A stretch of 64,000 nucleotides of DNA. It comes from Pyruvatibacter sp. HU-CL02332 (GTDB lineage: Bacteria; Pseudomonadota; Alphaproteobacteria; CGMCC-115125). The notes under the pieces were generated by a model that was not told the DNA's origin, did no database searches, and saw only the letters and a program-made list of their open reading frames with translations. The position numbers were made by a program, and so were the translations under genes. Positions 1-10,342 of this stretch are shown here, one piece after another. Every line of letters begins with the position of its first letter. Position 1 is the first letter of the stretch. The DNA lies in assembly GCF_040362765.1 (NCBI RefSeq), contig NZ_BAABWK010000001.1, positions 310,001 through 374,000 of the forward strand, written 5' to 3'.

Positions 1-1881
1 AAGCGACGTCACATCGCTGCCCGGCGTCAACTGTTCATAAGCGGACATCTGCATGGGATCGCGCGTCAGCACGCGGGTCATGATGTCTTTCGCCACCGGC
101 GCCGCCGCACGACTACCACCGCCGCCGTGATCGACAATGACGGAAATTGAATAGCGTGGATTTTCAACGGGTCCATACCCCACGAACAACGCGTGGTCGC
201 GGAACTTCCATGGCAGTTCGTTGTTCTTGAGCACACCCCTGGCCCGTTCTTCACGGGAAATGCGGCGCACGAGAGCTGTCCCGGTCTTGCCGGCCATGCT
301 GGCATTTTCGAGTGGCAGCCGGGAACGGAAGGCTGTGCCGCCGGGAATGTTGACCACCGCGTCCATGCCGTCCTGAATGACTTTCATATGAGCCGGATCA
401 ATACCCATCGGCACCACCTGAGGCATTTGACGTAGCTGTCCGCCGACGGATCGCACAAGCCACGGCCGAATGCCATTGCCGCCATTGGCGATACGCGCTG
501 CCATGGTTGCCAGCTGCAGCGGCGTCGTCAGCACATAGCCCTGCCCGATCGATGCATTGAGCGTTTCGCCCTGTTGCCAGGAAATACCCGTCGTGGCCCG
601 TTTCCACCCCCGCGACGGCACGAGGCCCGATTTCTCGCCTGCCATATCAATCGCCAGCTGGTCACCCAGACCAAAGCGGCGAGACATTTCCTCGATCTTG
701 TCGATGCCGACGCGCTTGCCGATGTCATAGAAATACACATTGCAGGATTGCTTGATGGCCTCGACCATATTCACCGGACCATGCCCCCCGCGCTTCCAGC
801 AGTGGAAATCATGATTACCCAGTGTCACCTTGCCCGTGCACGATATCATGCGACGCGGGCTGATGACCCCAGCCTCAAGTGCGGCAAGAGCAACAATCAT
901 CTTGTAGGTAGACCCCGGCGGGTATTGCCCGGCCAGCGTCTTGTTCACCAAAGGGTTGAGCTCATTGTTCGTCAGCCCGTCCCACTCGGCCTGACTAAGG
1001 CCAACGTTGAACAAGTTGGGGTCAAAGCCCGGCGCTGACACAATCGACACCAGTTCACCGGTCAACACATCCATCACAACGACGGATGCACTCTCCCCGC
1101 GTACGCGCTCGGTCGCATATCGCTGAATGTCCATGTCGAGGGTCAGAACAACTTCATCCCCCGGCGTACCGGGATCCTTGGCCAGTTCGCGGATGACACG
1201 GCCAAACGCATTCACCTCAACGCGGCTGTTGCCGGCGCGACCGCGCAATTCATTTTCCAGCAGCCGCTCAACGCCGGACCGTCCGACGCGGAAGCCCGGC
1301 AGCTGCAAAAGCGGGTCGTTGGCGCCCTCAAGATCCTTGTCCGTTACAGCGGCCACATAGCCCACCACATGGGCCAGGTCTTCCCCATACGGATAGTGCC
1401 GCGTATCGCCCACTTCCGGCTGAAGACCGGGTAGATCAGGCGTGTGGATGTTGATCTCTGCAAAGGATTCCCACTCAAGGTTTTCAGCAACCGTGAGAGG
1501 AACAAAGCCACGCTTCTGCCGCACTTCGCGCAACAGGCGCTTACGGGTCCGGTCAGAAATGGGAATAATCTCGGACAGCTTGTCGAGAGTGGTCTCGACG
1601 TCATCGGTCTGCTCGGGGATCAGCACAACGCGGAAGTTTTGACGGTTGGATGCCAGCTTCTCTCCGAAGCGGTCCAGAATCTCACCCCGCAGGGGAGGCA
1701 ACAGCCGAACATTGACGCGGTTTTCTTCAGCCAGGATTTCATATTCCTGGCTCTCTATCACCTGCAGGTAGTACATCCGTCCGGCAAGCACCGTGAAGAG
1801 CGCGAGCTGTCCGCCACCAAGAATGGCGGCTCGGCGGGAGAACATCTTCTGCTTGTCTGCATCGCGATCATCTAGAGCCAT
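1..1881 (-). CDS. mrdA: Penicillin-binding protein 2, peptidoglycan transpeptidase (3' end outside the window)
   Basis: Class B penicillin-binding protein that cross-links peptidoglycan during cell elongation, anchored in the inner membrane with its catalytic domain in the periplasm. Translating from the ATG at 1881 gives 627 codons with no stop before the window edge. A single N-terminal membrane segment lies at about residues 17-35. The transpeptidase motifs are all present: STYK with the nucleophile Ser324 (910-912), SCN at 379-381 followed by VYFYD, and KTGT beginning at Lys532 (286-288). The gene starts 10 nt after the mreD stop and is the last visible member of mreBCD-mrdA; rodA would be expected next, beyond the edge. 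The C-terminal end cannot be seen. Confidence 0.95.
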   Translation of the reverse strand, partial: MALDDRDADKQKMFSRRAAILGGGQLALFTVLAGRMYYLQVIESQEYEILAEENRVNVRLLPPLRGEILDRFGEKLASNRQNFRVVLIPEQTDDVETTLDKLSEIIPISDRTRKRLLREVRQKRGFVPLTVAENLEWESFAEINIHTPDLPGLQPEVGDTRHYPYGEDLAHVVGYVAAVTDKDLEGANDPLLQLPGFRVGRSGVERLLENELRGRAGNSRVEVNAFGRVIRELAKDPGTPGDEVVLTLDMDIQRYATERVRGESASVVVMDVLTGELVSIVSAPGFDPNLFNVGLSQAEWDGLTNNELNPLVNKTLAGQYPPGSTYKMIVALAALEAGVISPRRMISCTGKVTLGNHDFHCWKRGGHGPVNMVEAIKQSCNVYFYDIGKRVGIDKIEEMSRRFGLGDQLAIDMAGEKSGLVPSRGWKRATTGISWQQGETLNASIGQGYVLTTPLQLATMAARIANGGNGIRPWLVRSVGGQLRQMPQVVPMGIDPAHMKVIQDGMDAVVNIPGGTAFRSRLPLENASMAGKTGTALVRRISREERARGVLKNNELPWKFRDHALFVGYGPVENPRYSISVIVDHGGGGSRAAAPVAKDIMTRVLTRDPMQMSAYEQLTPGSDVTSL

Positions 1882-1891
1882 TGGTCCACCC

Positions 1892-2401
1892 TTATGCTGC
1901 CGGTGCCAGGATCGTCATCTGACGATTGATCCGGGTAAGGATGAAAGAAACTGGCGGATAGATAAGCGCCGTAATACCCGCCTGCCATAGCAAGGGCAGC
2001 GGATTGACCGCGATGCCGTAGTGGACAGATGCCCCAAACCACATGATCACCGCGGAGATTGCGCAAATGGCAAGAAAGCCGACCCACAAGGTCGAAAAGC
2101 CGCGTCCCATCAAGAAAAGGCGCTGGGAATGGGTGAGAGCATACGCCGCCAGCAGAACAACCGTGTAAAGACCAAGCGGGCCGCCTGACATGATGTCCTG
2201 CAGCAGCCCGATGAAAAACACAGCCCATGGCGGAAAGAACTCAGGCCGATGAACCGAGAAGAAATAGACAACCGCCAGAGTGAAGATCGGAGCAATTGTG
2301 CCTCCGGTTCCAACACCCACAGGGACAAGGCCCAGCAAAATACAAATGAGGGACAAGCCCACAGGAACAGCAATCCAGAATGCCTGCGATACATCACGCA
2401 T
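1892..2401 (-). CDS. mreD: Rod shape-determining protein MreD
   Basis: Polytopic inner-membrane protein of the elongasome that links MreC and the cytoskeletal MreB to the peptidoglycan synthases. The 169-residue product is almost entirely hydrophobic, with about five membrane segments, which fits the family. A conserved acidic/glycine stretch in the middle (LLQDIMSGGPLGLYT) matches the MreD signature region. It starts 2 nt after the mreC stop, so translation is probably coupled, and it is followed directly by mrdA. MreD sequences are poorly conserved; position in the operon is as strong an argument as sequence. Confidence 0.93.
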   Translation of the reverse strand: MRDVSQAFWIAVPVGLSLICILLGLVPVGVGTGGTIAPIFTLAVVYFFSVHRPEFFPPWAVFFIGLLQDIMSGGPLGLYTVVLLAAYALTHSQRLFLMGRGFSTLWVGFLAICAISAVIMWFGASVHYGIAVNPLPLLWQAGITALIYPPVSFILTRINRQMTILAPAA

Positions 2402-2403
2402 GG

Positions 2404-3432
2404 CTACTCATCGGCCTCCCCAGCTGGCGTTGCGGGGGTGGCGTCAGACGCGCTGGCGCTGTCAGTCCCGGCTGCAGCGCCGGGCTCACCTGCGCGCTCA
2501 ACAATCTGATCATTGGCAGCAGGTTCTGAATTGGGGAGTGCGGGCGTAGGCTTGGCGTCATCTGCTACGTCTTCGCTGGCTGCTTCTTCGTCTGAATCAG
2601 CGGCAACACGCGTCGGGAAATCATATTGCAGCAACCGCACAGCGCTGGTGCGGTCAAACTCCGAGTTGGTCTGCAGGCGCGGGCTACCATCGCTGGCCAT
2701 TACCACAATGCCGACGGGAAGGTCCGGCGGCATCAGACCACCATGTCCCGACGTGACGATCTGATCACCAGGAGACAGGCGCGCTTCCGGCGGCAAAAAT
2801 TCAATCTTGGGAAAGCGGCTATTGTCGCCAACAGCAATGGCCCGATACCCGCCCGGCTCAACACGCACCGGGACCCGACTGTTGAGGTCCGTCAGAAGCA
2901 GTACACGAGATGCTGTAGCACCTGCACTCACGACGCGCCCGATCAGGCCCTCGTCGTCTACAACCGCCTGCCCCGCTTCAACGCCAGCGTCCTGGGGTAC
3001 ATTCACGATGAAGGCATGCACAAACGGTCCACCGCTGTCGCCAATGATCTTGCCGGTCGCATATTGGATGGTCGGTTCAACAGTAACGTCGAGCAGCGCT
3101 TCAAAGCGGGCGACCCGGCGCTCAAGTGACAGGGCCTGCTGGCGCCAGGCTTTCAGTTCTTCGTTCTCCGCACGCAGCCGCGCATTCTCTTCAAAGACAT
3201 AGGCGTATTCATCGGTTGACGCGATGAAGTTGCGAACAGCCGCAACGGGCCGCGAAGCAAGTTCGAGAAGAGGTGCAGACAGGTCAGTCATGACCTGACG
3301 GGTACGGTCCACGAGATAGCTCTCGGCACGACCAACCAGCAGGACGGAGGCAAGCGTAAGCGTCACCACCAGCGACAGCCGGTACGATGACACCCGAAAC
3401 GGAAGTTTGACCCTGTTGGTCGGTTCCCTCAC
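2404..3432 (-). CDS. mreC: Rod shape-determining protein MreC
   Basis: Periplasmic scaffold of the elongasome that binds PBP2 and couples it to MreB. I start it at the GTG at 3432 (342 aa), because GAGGG lies 8 nt upstream and this leaves a normal short cytoplasmic tail before the membrane helix at about residues 18-33. The open frame extends to 3507, but that region reads as non-conserved sequence. A coiled coil with repeated E/R/L residues follows at about 74-112, then the two beta-barrel domains with motifs such as GKIIGDSGGPF and DQIVTSGHGGLMPPDLPVG. The last 65 residues are an Ala/Asp/Glu/Pro-rich tail, probably disordered. It lies between mreB and mreD. Confidence 0.93.
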   Translation of the reverse strand: MREPTNRVKLPFRVSSYRLSLVVTLTLASVLLVGRAESYLVDRTRQVMTDLSAPLLELASRPVAAVRNFIASTDEYAYVFEENARLRAENEELKAWRQQALSLERRVARFEALLDVTVEPTIQYATGKIIGDSGGPFVHAFIVNVPQDAGVEAGQAVVDDEGLIGRVVSAGATASRVLLLTDLNSRVPVRVEPGGYRAIAVGDNSRFPKIEFLPPEARLSPGDQIVTSGHGGLMPPDLPVGIVVMASDGSPRLQTNSEFDRTSAVRLLQYDFPTRVAADSDEEAASEDVADDAKPTPALPNSEPAANDQIVERAGEPGAAAGTDSASASDATPATPAGEADE

Positions 3433-3587
3433 TGCATACGCCCTCAAAGCAATCCGCGGATGCCCGCAAGATCGCCAGTCCACATTCCCCCAAACGGATG
3501 CCCCCACACCCGACTTAAGCGGCTAAGCTAATGCCCTGATATCTCAGCATTATTAACGCCGACTCACAAGACGCGCCGCCACACGCA

Positions 3588-3620
3588 AAAAGTGCTCGAG
3601 GGGCGTAAAAAACGCCCCTC
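3588..3620 (-). terminator. Hairpin after mreB (weak intrinsic terminator or attenuator)
   Basis: An 8-bp perfect stem (3598-3605 with 3613-3620) closes a 7-nt A/T loop just beyond the mreB stop. Reading in the mreB direction it is followed, after a few bases, by five T residues at 3588-3592. It could end most mreB transcripts and let a fraction continue into mreCD, which would fit the higher dose of MreB usually needed. Confidence 0.55.
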
Positions 3621-3625
3621 AAAGC

Positions 3626-4768
<1,143 letters not shown>

Positions 4769-6355
4769 TTATGGCGCAACCATGGCCTCAGGCGCCGTTT
4801 TCAGGCGCTTTGTTTGCAGCCGGTTGAGCGCGCTGACATAAGCCCGCGCACTTGCAACCAGCGTATCTGTGTCGGCGCCCCGTCCGGTGACGGATTTGCC
4901 GTCCTCTTCAAGACGAACGGACACCTCAGCCTGCGCATCCGTACCCCCGGTCACCGCATGGACCTGATAGAGCTGCAGATGTGCCTGATAGGGAACCAGA
5001 GCCTTGATCGCATTGAAAATGGCATCGACCGGGCCGTCGCCATTTGCCTTGGTGGTGTGCGTTTCGCCATCCACTTCCAGCGTCAACGCCGCTTCCTGTG
5101 GACCTTCCGTACCCGCAACAACGGACAGCGAAATCACCTTGATGTTTTCATTGCCTGCAGCAACTTCATCGTCCACCAACGCCACAATGTCTTCGTCAAA
5201 CACATGCTTCTTCTTGTCGGCCAGATCCTTGAAGCGCTTGAACGCATCCTGCAGCTGGTTGTCGCCCAGCTCATAGCCCAGCGTCTGCAGCTTATCCTTG
5301 AAGGCGTGACGACCAGACAGCTTGCCCAGCACCAAAGACGATTTGGAGATGCCAACGCTCTCAGGCGTCATGATCTCGTATGTCTCTGTGTTCTTCAGCA
5401 TGCCGTCCTGATGAATGCCGCTCTCATGAGCAAAAGCATTCTGACCGACGATGGCCTTGTTGAACTGAACCGGGAACGACGTGACGCTGGAAACAACCTT
5501 GGATGCCCGCGCAATCATTTCTGATTTGATGCCAGTGTCATACGGCATGACATCCGCGCGCGTGCGCAATGCCATCACCACTTCTTCAAGCGCTGCATTG
5601 CCTGCCCGCTCACCCAGACCATTGATGGTGCATTCGATCTGGCGCGCACCGGCACCCACACCGGCCAGCGAATTGGCAACAGCCAAACCCAAATCATTGT
5701 GGCAGTGGGTTGAGAACACAGCCTTGTCTGAATTGGGAACGCGCTCGCGCAGCATCGTGAAGATGTCTGCGTATTCCGTCGGAATTGTGTAGCCCACAGT
5801 GTCTGGAATATTGATGGTTGTCGCACCGGCCTGAATAGCAGCCTCGACACAGCGACACAGGAAGTCACGCTCTGTACGTGTTGCGTCTTCAGCGGACCAT
5901 TCGACGTTGTCCACCAGATTGCGGGCAAGCGACACACTGGCCACCACCGCATCCAGAACCTGCTCAGGTTCCATCTGCAGCTTGTGCTTCATGTGCACAG
6001 GGCTTGTGGAAATGAACGTATGAATGCGCCCACGCTCCGCCTTGCGCAGAGCTTCGCCGGCACGCTCAATGTCTTTTGCCCCAGCGCGCGACAGACCGCA
6101 GATGACGCTGTCCTTGATGCGGCTGGCAATTTCAGAGACGGCTTCAAAGTCACCATTGGAAGCAATCGGAAAACCAGCTTCGATGATGTCCACGCCCATG
6201 GCTTCGAGCGTTTCAGCTACCTGGATCTTTTCACCCAGATTCATGGACGCGCCAGGCGACTGCTCGCCATCACGCAAAGTGGTGTCAAAGATGAGAACGC
6301 GGTCGGCGCCTGGGGCTGCCTGTACGCCACGTCGTGATTTGCTATCGGGTATCAT
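4769..6355 (-). CDS. leuA: 2-isopropylmalate synthase
   Basis: First committed enzyme of leucine synthesis; condenses acetyl-CoA with 2-ketoisovalerate. The 528 residues give the full length: TIM-barrel catalytic domain with FDTTLRDGEQSPG at 23-35 and the metal-binding THCHNDLGLAVANS near 215, a linker with GIHQDGMLKN, and a C-terminal regulatory domain (about 390-510) where leucine usually binds. The ATG is preceded by an AAGGA ribosome site about 10 nt upstream. Its start overlaps by ATGA the stop of a short upstream frame, and the ribosome site can pair with upstream leader RNA (see leader entries), so expression is probably controlled by leucine supply. Confidence 0.97.
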   Translation of the reverse strand: MIPDSKSRRGVQAAPGADRVLIFDTTLRDGEQSPGASMNLGEKIQVAETLEAMGVDIIEAGFPIASNGDFEAVSEIASRIKDSVICGLSRAGAKDIERAGEALRKAERGRIHTFISTSPVHMKHKLQMEPEQVLDAVVASVSLARNLVDNVEWSAEDATRTERDFLCRCVEAAIQAGATTINIPDTVGYTIPTEYADIFTMLRERVPNSDKAVFSTHCHNDLGLAVANSLAGVGAGARQIECTINGLGERAGNAALEEVVMALRTRADVMPYDTGIKSEMIARASKVVSSVTSFPVQFNKAIVGQNAFAHESGIHQDGMLKNTETYEIMTPESVGISKSSLVLGKLSGRHAFKDKLQTLGYELGDNQLQDAFKRFKDLADKKKHVFDEDIVALVDDEVAAGNENIKVISLSVVAGTEGPQEAALTLEVDGETHTTKANGDGPVDAIFNAIKALVPYQAHLQLYQVHAVTGGTDAQAEVSVRLEEDGKSVTGRGADTDTLVASARAYVSALNRLQTKRLKTAPEAMVAP

Positions 6356-6363
6356 GTGTCTCT

Positions 6364-6500
6364 AGTCCTTCTCGGGTCCAAAAGCATGAGAGACCCCTCC
6401 CATGCGGTTCGAAGATGTTGCTTCGTCCCCTGAATGCCCGCCCTTCCATGAATTGATGAGAAGAAGGACTGCCAGCGCTCAGGGGCTGGTAAGGAGAAGG
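6364..6500 (-). promoter_or_regulatory. leuA leader RNA with alternative pairings over the leuA ribosome-binding site
   Basis: In the minus-strand RNA, AGAAGGACT at 6372-6364, which contains the leuA Shine-Dalgarno sequence, is perfectly complementary over 9 nt to AGTCCTTCT at 6470-6462, just after the stop of the Leu-rich leader peptide. The core GAGAAGG (6373-6367) is also complementary to CCTTCTC (6500-6494) inside the second run of Leu codons. The two pairings exclude each other. A ribosome stalled on the Leu codons would cover the second partner and disturb the first. No T-run terminator is visible, so translational control seems more likely than transcription termination. Confidence 0.55.
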
Positions 6501-6598
6501 CGCGTGCCGAGAAGAAGCAGACGAGCGTAATCGCCGTCAGGGCCAAAGGCGCCTGCGGTCAATTCCGTTCCAACGATGTCAGCGCGAGCTATGCCCAT
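6479..6598 (-). CDS. Putative leucine-rich leader peptide of leuA
   Basis: Short frame of 39 codons upstream of leuA ending ARLLLLGTRLLLTSP-stop. Seven of twelve consecutive residues are Leu, encoded by CTG CTT CTT CTC and then CTT CTC CTT. This is the hallmark of a ribosome-stalling leader for an amino acid biosynthesis gene. I chose the ATG at 6598 because it is the only ATG in frame, but no good ribosome site precedes it, so an internal TTG start with a nearby purine run (around 6571) is also possible. The frame lies 124 nt upstream of leuA on the same strand. Confidence 0.6.
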   Translation of the reverse strand: MGIARADIVGTELTAGAFGPDGDYARLLLLGTRLLLTSP

Positions 6599-6920
6599 TG
6601 CGCGTCAACCCAATCTTCTGTCTGCCAAGCTTCGCAGGTAGCTATCCACGAATGCCAAAACCACTAAATAAAGCTAGGACTTGGGTGGTTAACGAAAGGT
6701 AACCGGATGAGATGAACAGGGCAGAACTCCTGACCTATCCCTCGCCCGCAAGAAGACCCGTCGCTACCGCATACGCCCTAACTTGGCGTTCGATACGCGT
6801 AAAAACCTTTTAGGCCAATCCGTGCCTGATGCGCAACAGGTTGGCAGGCTCTATCTCTATGTTATTTCCGGCTTTTTCAAGGTTCACGGCAGCTCAATAA
6901 TGCCGCTGTGCCTGTTGAAA
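6599..6920. other. Intergenic region between leuA leader and LysR gene
   Basis: About 320 nt without a convincing gene. It must hold the leuA promoter (reading left), but I could not pick out a good -35/-10 pair. A TTAA-N7-TAAC element at about 6692-6706 resembles a degenerate CtrA-type box. The 3' end of the LysR gene borders it without an obvious terminator. Confidence 0.4.
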
Positions 6921-7916
6921 TCATTCAGCCGCGGAAATCGCAGGTCCATGATCGTTGGCCCCAAGAGTTTCTGTCGCCGGATCATGCTGATGTCCAAGCA
7001 GTGGTACCTTGGCTACTTTGGCGCAATTGACCACAAAATCCATGGCATCACGCACGCGACCCACATGGGCGCTGTCATTGTGGGTCACAAGCCAAAGCTC
7101 CAGAGCACCCACGTCTTCCGCCTGCCCGACCCGCATAAGCAACGGGTCCTGATCACCAACAATGCAGGGAAGTGCCGTAAGGCCCAGGCCCTGGCGTGCG
7201 GCTTCAGCCCTTACAGCAACAGCGTTTGAGCGCATCACAACGCTTGCACCCTGCTCGGCGCGGCTCATCCACCACACCGGCCCAAGCGGGCTTTCAGAAA
7301 GGCTGAAGCCAATGACCTGATGCCCTGCAAGACGTCCAGGTTCTTCCGGGGCACCGCGCACTGCCAAATAGGCCTGGCTCGCATAAAGCCCATAGGCCAT
7401 GTCGCCAATCTTGCGAACAATCACATTGCCCTGTGTGGGCCGGGCAAAACGAATGGCCACATCAATGTCTTTGAGTGAGCCTGCCGGTGCCCCAGCAGAG
7501 GGTGCCGGACCCGTCAGGTTTGGATCAGCGACAATCTCAAGGCGCAGCTCCGGGTGCTCATCACGAAATGTCGGCAGCTGAGGCGCCAGAACCGCCGACG
7601 CCAGAACATCCCCCGCCGCAACGCGGACCACAGCATCAGCCTCGCTATCATCGGCAACAAAATCGCGGGCAAGAGCAGACAGCCGTTGATCGACCGGGGC
7701 CAGTTGGGCCAGCAGCCGTTCGCCCCGCGGCGTAAGCCGGTATCCGGATCTGGATCGGTCAAACAAACGCGCTCCCAGCGCATCCTCGAGCGACGCGACG
7801 CGACGTAGAACAGTTGTGGTGTTGACCTTTAGAAGCGACGACGCGGCAGACAGACTTCCTGCCTCAGCAACCGCGAGGAAAAACCGCAGATCATCCCAGT
7901 TCAATCCGGCAGACAT
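6921..7916 (-). CDS. LysR-family transcriptional regulator
   Basis: Dimeric or tetrameric DNA-binding regulator with unknown inducer. From the ATG at 7916 it is 331 aa; AGGAG lies 6 nt upstream, which is why I prefer it to a TTG 15 nt earlier. The N-terminal winged helix-turn-helix spans about residues 5-65 (LRFFLAVAEAGSLSAASSLL, then LEDALGARLFDRSRSGYRLT). The periplasmic-binding-protein-like effector domain fills about 90-300. It most resembles the single-gene regulators of the group whose members act on nearby oxidoreductase or transport genes. The upstream gap to purT holds an A-rich tract and an inverted repeat that could be its own operator. The target is not evident. Confidence 0.85.
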   Translation of the reverse strand: MSAGLNWDDLRFFLAVAEAGSLSAASSLLKVNTTTVLRRVASLEDALGARLFDRSRSGYRLTPRGERLLAQLAPVDQRLSALARDFVADDSEADAVVRVAAGDVLASAVLAPQLPTFRDEHPELRLEIVADPNLTGPAPSAGAPAGSLKDIDVAIRFARPTQGNVIVRKIGDMAYGLYASQAYLAVRGAPEEPGRLAGHQVIGFSLSESPLGPVWWMSRAEQGASVVMRSNAVAVRAEAARQGLGLTALPCIVGDQDPLLMRVGQAEDVGALELWLVTHNDSAHVGRVRDAMDFVVNCAKVAKVPLLGHQHDPATETLGANDHGPAISAAE

Positions 7917-7991
7917 AGCCAACTCCTGCAAATGGTCTGTCTAGACTATGCAGGATACTGCAGCGCAAAAACGCAAAAATGCGACAAACAA

Positions 7992-8007
7992 TTTGCAAAT
8001 ACGCAAA
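7992..8007. promoter_or_regulatory. Inverted repeat upstream of the LysR gene (candidate operator)
   Basis: TTTGC-N6-GCAAA lies about 75 nt upstream of the LysR-family start and within an A-rich run of GCAAA-like repeats (about 7960-8010). LysR proteins commonly bind such interrupted dyads near their own promoter. Confidence 0.3.
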
Positions 8008-8083
8008 CTTGTATCGCTGACATTGTGGGTCGTTCTGCCAAAAATCGCTGAAATGAGCCGTAAATCAGGTCAGTTTCTGCCAA

Positions 8084-9280
8084 TCAGGCCTGAATCGGTT
8101 TCACCAGGGAGGCAGCCTCTTTGGCCCGGTCGCGGGCCGTATCCACATCCTTGGCAGACACAACCGCCACGCCCATCCGTCGCCTGACAAACGCCTCTGG
8201 CTTGCCGAACAGTCTTATCTGGCTTTCAGGCACCCTCAACGCTTCGTCCAGGCCATCATAAGCAATACCTTTGGCAGCCATACCGCCATAGATCACTGCA
8301 CTGGCTGCCGGCTGAGCCAGCCCCGCGGACACGGGAAGGCCCAGAATGGCGCGCGCATGCAGTGCAAATTCGCTCTGGCGCTGGGAGCTGAGTGTTACCA
8401 GCCCTGTATCATGGGGGCGCGGGCTGACCTCGGAGAACCAGACGTCGTCCCCCTTCACAAACATTTCCACACCGAACACGCCACGACCGCCCAGCCGGGT
8501 CGTTACTTTGGCGGCAATCTGCTGGGCCGTTGCCAGGGCCCGTTCTGACATGGCCTGGGGCTGCCAGCTTTCGACATAGTCGCCGTGTTCCTGTCGATGA
8601 CCGATCGGTGCACAGAACGATGTTTCAATCGCCCCCTGCGCATCCAACGACCGAACCGTCAAAAGCGTGATTTCATAATCAAAGTCGATGCGCCCCTCGA
8701 CGATGACGCGGGCTTCTTCCACCCGCCCCGCCTGCAGGGCATAGGCCCACGCGTCGGGCACTTCTTCTGCACTTTGAACAAAGCTCTGCCCCTTGCCCGA
8801 GGACGACATGACCGGCTTCACGAACACCGGCATCCCGATATCAGCGGCGGCTTTGCCAAGTTCCCGCTCACTTGTGGCGAAGGCATAAGGGGAGGTTGGC
8901 AGACCGAGTTCTTCTGCCGCCAGCCGCCGAATGCCCTCACGATTCATGGTGAGCTGCGCTGCTTCAGCTGTTGGAATGACCTCAGCCACGCCCTCTTTGG
9001 CAATGGCTTCGAGTTCGCTGGTCGCAATCGCTTCGATTTCCGGAACGATAATGTGCGGCCGTTCGGCCTGGACCACCCGCCTGATCTCGTTGCCCTTGGT
9101 CATGTCTATGACGTGGGACCGGTGCGCCACCTGCATGGCCGGGGCACCCGCATACCGATCAACAGCAATGACTTCAGCGCCGAAGCGCTGAAGTTCTATC
9201 GCTACTTCCTTGCCCAGTTCGCCGGACCCCAGCAGCATGATACGGGTTGCAGAAGAAGATAGCGGCGTACCAATGCGCAT
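8084..9280 (-). CDS. purT: Formate-dependent phosphoribosylglycinamide formyltransferase
   Basis: Purine synthesis enzyme that formylates GAR with formate and ATP, giving a folate-independent route for the third step. The 398-residue ATP-grasp protein shows the N-terminal Rossmann-like loop ([20 protein letters not shown]), the ATP-grasp lid region ([19 protein letters not shown]), and the metal/substrate motif [18 protein letters not shown]. Length fits the family. It follows the SDR gene with a 24-nt gap on the same strand and may be co-transcribed with it, though the two functions are unrelated. Confidence 0.95.
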   Translation of the reverse strand: MRIGTPLSSSATRIMLLGSGELGKEVAIELQRFGAEVIAVDRYAGAPAMQVAHRSHVIDMTKGNEIRRVVQAERPHIIVPEIEAIATSELEAIAKEGVAEVIPTAEAAQLTMNREGIRRLAAEELGLPTSPYAFATSERELGKAAADIGMPVFVKPVMSSSGKGQSFVQSAEEVPDAWAYALQAGRVEEARVIVEGRIDFDYEITLLTVRSLDAQGAIETSFCAPIGHRQEHGDYVESWQPQAMSERALATAQQIAAKVTTRLGGRGVFGVEMFVKGDDVWFSEVSPRPHDTGLVTLSSQRQSEFALHARAILGLPVSAGLAQPAASAVIYGGMAAKGIAYDGLDEALRVPESQIRLFGKPEAFVRRRMGVAVVSAKDVDTARDRAKEAASLVKPIQA

Positions 9281-9304
9281 GAGGGGCCTCGTTTGGGGAA
9301 GGAG

Positions 9305-10267
9305 TTAGGCGAACTGCTCTCCTACCATTTCTTCGGACTTAGTCCAAAGGGCAGCCGCCGTTTTGGGGTCCTGCGCATGGGGCAGAACGCCACCACGAAT
9401 TTCCGCCATTCGCTCCGGGGTCACGTGCTCAGACTTGTGGCAGTCCTCACAGTAATATCCGCCTTCGCCTTCAAGCTCGGGCGCTGTTGCACACCAGGCC
9501 GCAGTAGCGCCGCCCTGCTCAACCGTCTTGAAGCCCGGATGCACTTCACCCTTGTCATTGACCCAGCCAAGCACCTTGAACTCTTCAGGGTCCATGTCGC
9601 GCTGCAATCCCGTCATGATGCCACCGGGGTGGACGGAAAAGGCACGAATGCCCCGATCCTTGAACCGCTTGTCCAGCTCAAGGGCAAACAACGCATTGGC
9701 TGTTTTTGCCCGTCCGTACGCCGTCCATTTCTCGTATTCCGTCGTCTCGAAATTCGGGTCATCGAGGCTGACATCGCAAATGCGGTGCCCCGTTGACGAC
9801 AGGGCAACAACCCGCGCCCCACCAGCCTTCTCAAGTGCAGGCAGCAGGTGGCCGAACAACACAAAGTGGCCCAGGTGATTGGTGCCGAATTGGCTTTCAA
9901 AACCCTGCGCCGTCTTGCGATGCGGCGTCGCCATGATGCCCGCATTGTTGATGAGAATGTCGAGCGATTTTCCGGTTGCAACGAACCCGTCAGCGAACGC
10001 TCGCACACTGTCCAGATCACCTAGATCAAGCGCACCGGTCTCCACTTTGCTGTTTCCGGTGGTCTTCTTGATGTCATCAACCACACTCTTGAGCTTGTCC
10101 GGGCTGCGCCCCGGAATGATTACATGCGCCCCGGCACCGGCCAGCGCTCGCGCCGTTTCAACGCCCAGACCTGATGAAGCACCGGTCACAATTGCGACTT
10201 TGCCAGAGAGGTCCAGTCCTTCAACCACGTCTGCGGCTGAAGACCGCATTCCAAATTCCCGCGCCAT
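9305..10267 (-). CDS. Short-chain dehydrogenase/reductase (retinol-dehydrogenase-like)
   Basis: NAD(P)-dependent oxidoreductase of unknown substrate, 320 aa. The cofactor loop TGASSGLG is at 28-35, NNAGIM follows at about 107, and the catalytic pair appears as a Ser in VVALSST and YGRAK further on, the usual S...YxxxK arrangement. The sequence style (SQFGTNHLGHFVLFGHLL, FSVHPGGIMT) is that of the extended RDH/WWOX-like group. The C-terminal part contains CATAPELEGEGGYYCEDCHKSEHV, a Cys/His cluster seen in this bacterial subgroup. Upstream, between this gene and a divergent hydrolase, lies a perfect inverted repeat that could regulate either one. Confidence 0.88.
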   Translation of the reverse strand: MAREFGMRSSAADVVEGLDLSGKVAIVTGASSGLGVETARALAGAGAHVIIPGRSPDKLKSVVDDIKKTTGNSKVETGALDLGDLDSVRAFADGFVATGKSLDILINNAGIMATPHRKTAQGFESQFGTNHLGHFVLFGHLLPALEKAGGARVVALSSTGHRICDVSLDDPNFETTEYEKWTAYGRAKTANALFALELDKRFKDRGIRAFSVHPGGIMTGLQRDMDPEEFKVLGWVNDKGEVHPGFKTVEQGGATAAWCATAPELEGEGGYYCEDCHKSEHVTPERMAEIRGGVLPHAQDPKTAAALWTKSEEMVGEQFA

Positions 10268-10342
10268 ACGTCTCTCTCCCTGATAGTGTCCAAACGGAGT
10301 CGCCCCAACCCTTGAGAGGCGCCCGTAAGACTATTCTTAAAC

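Noticed and set aside
6352-6546. 64-codon frame upstream of leuA, ending in an ATGA overlap with it
   Set aside because: Starts at a TTG without a good ribosome site and has no conserved features; the Leu-rich frame in another phase is a better leader. Its last ATG (MLLDPRRTRDT) might still be translated as a coupling peptide.
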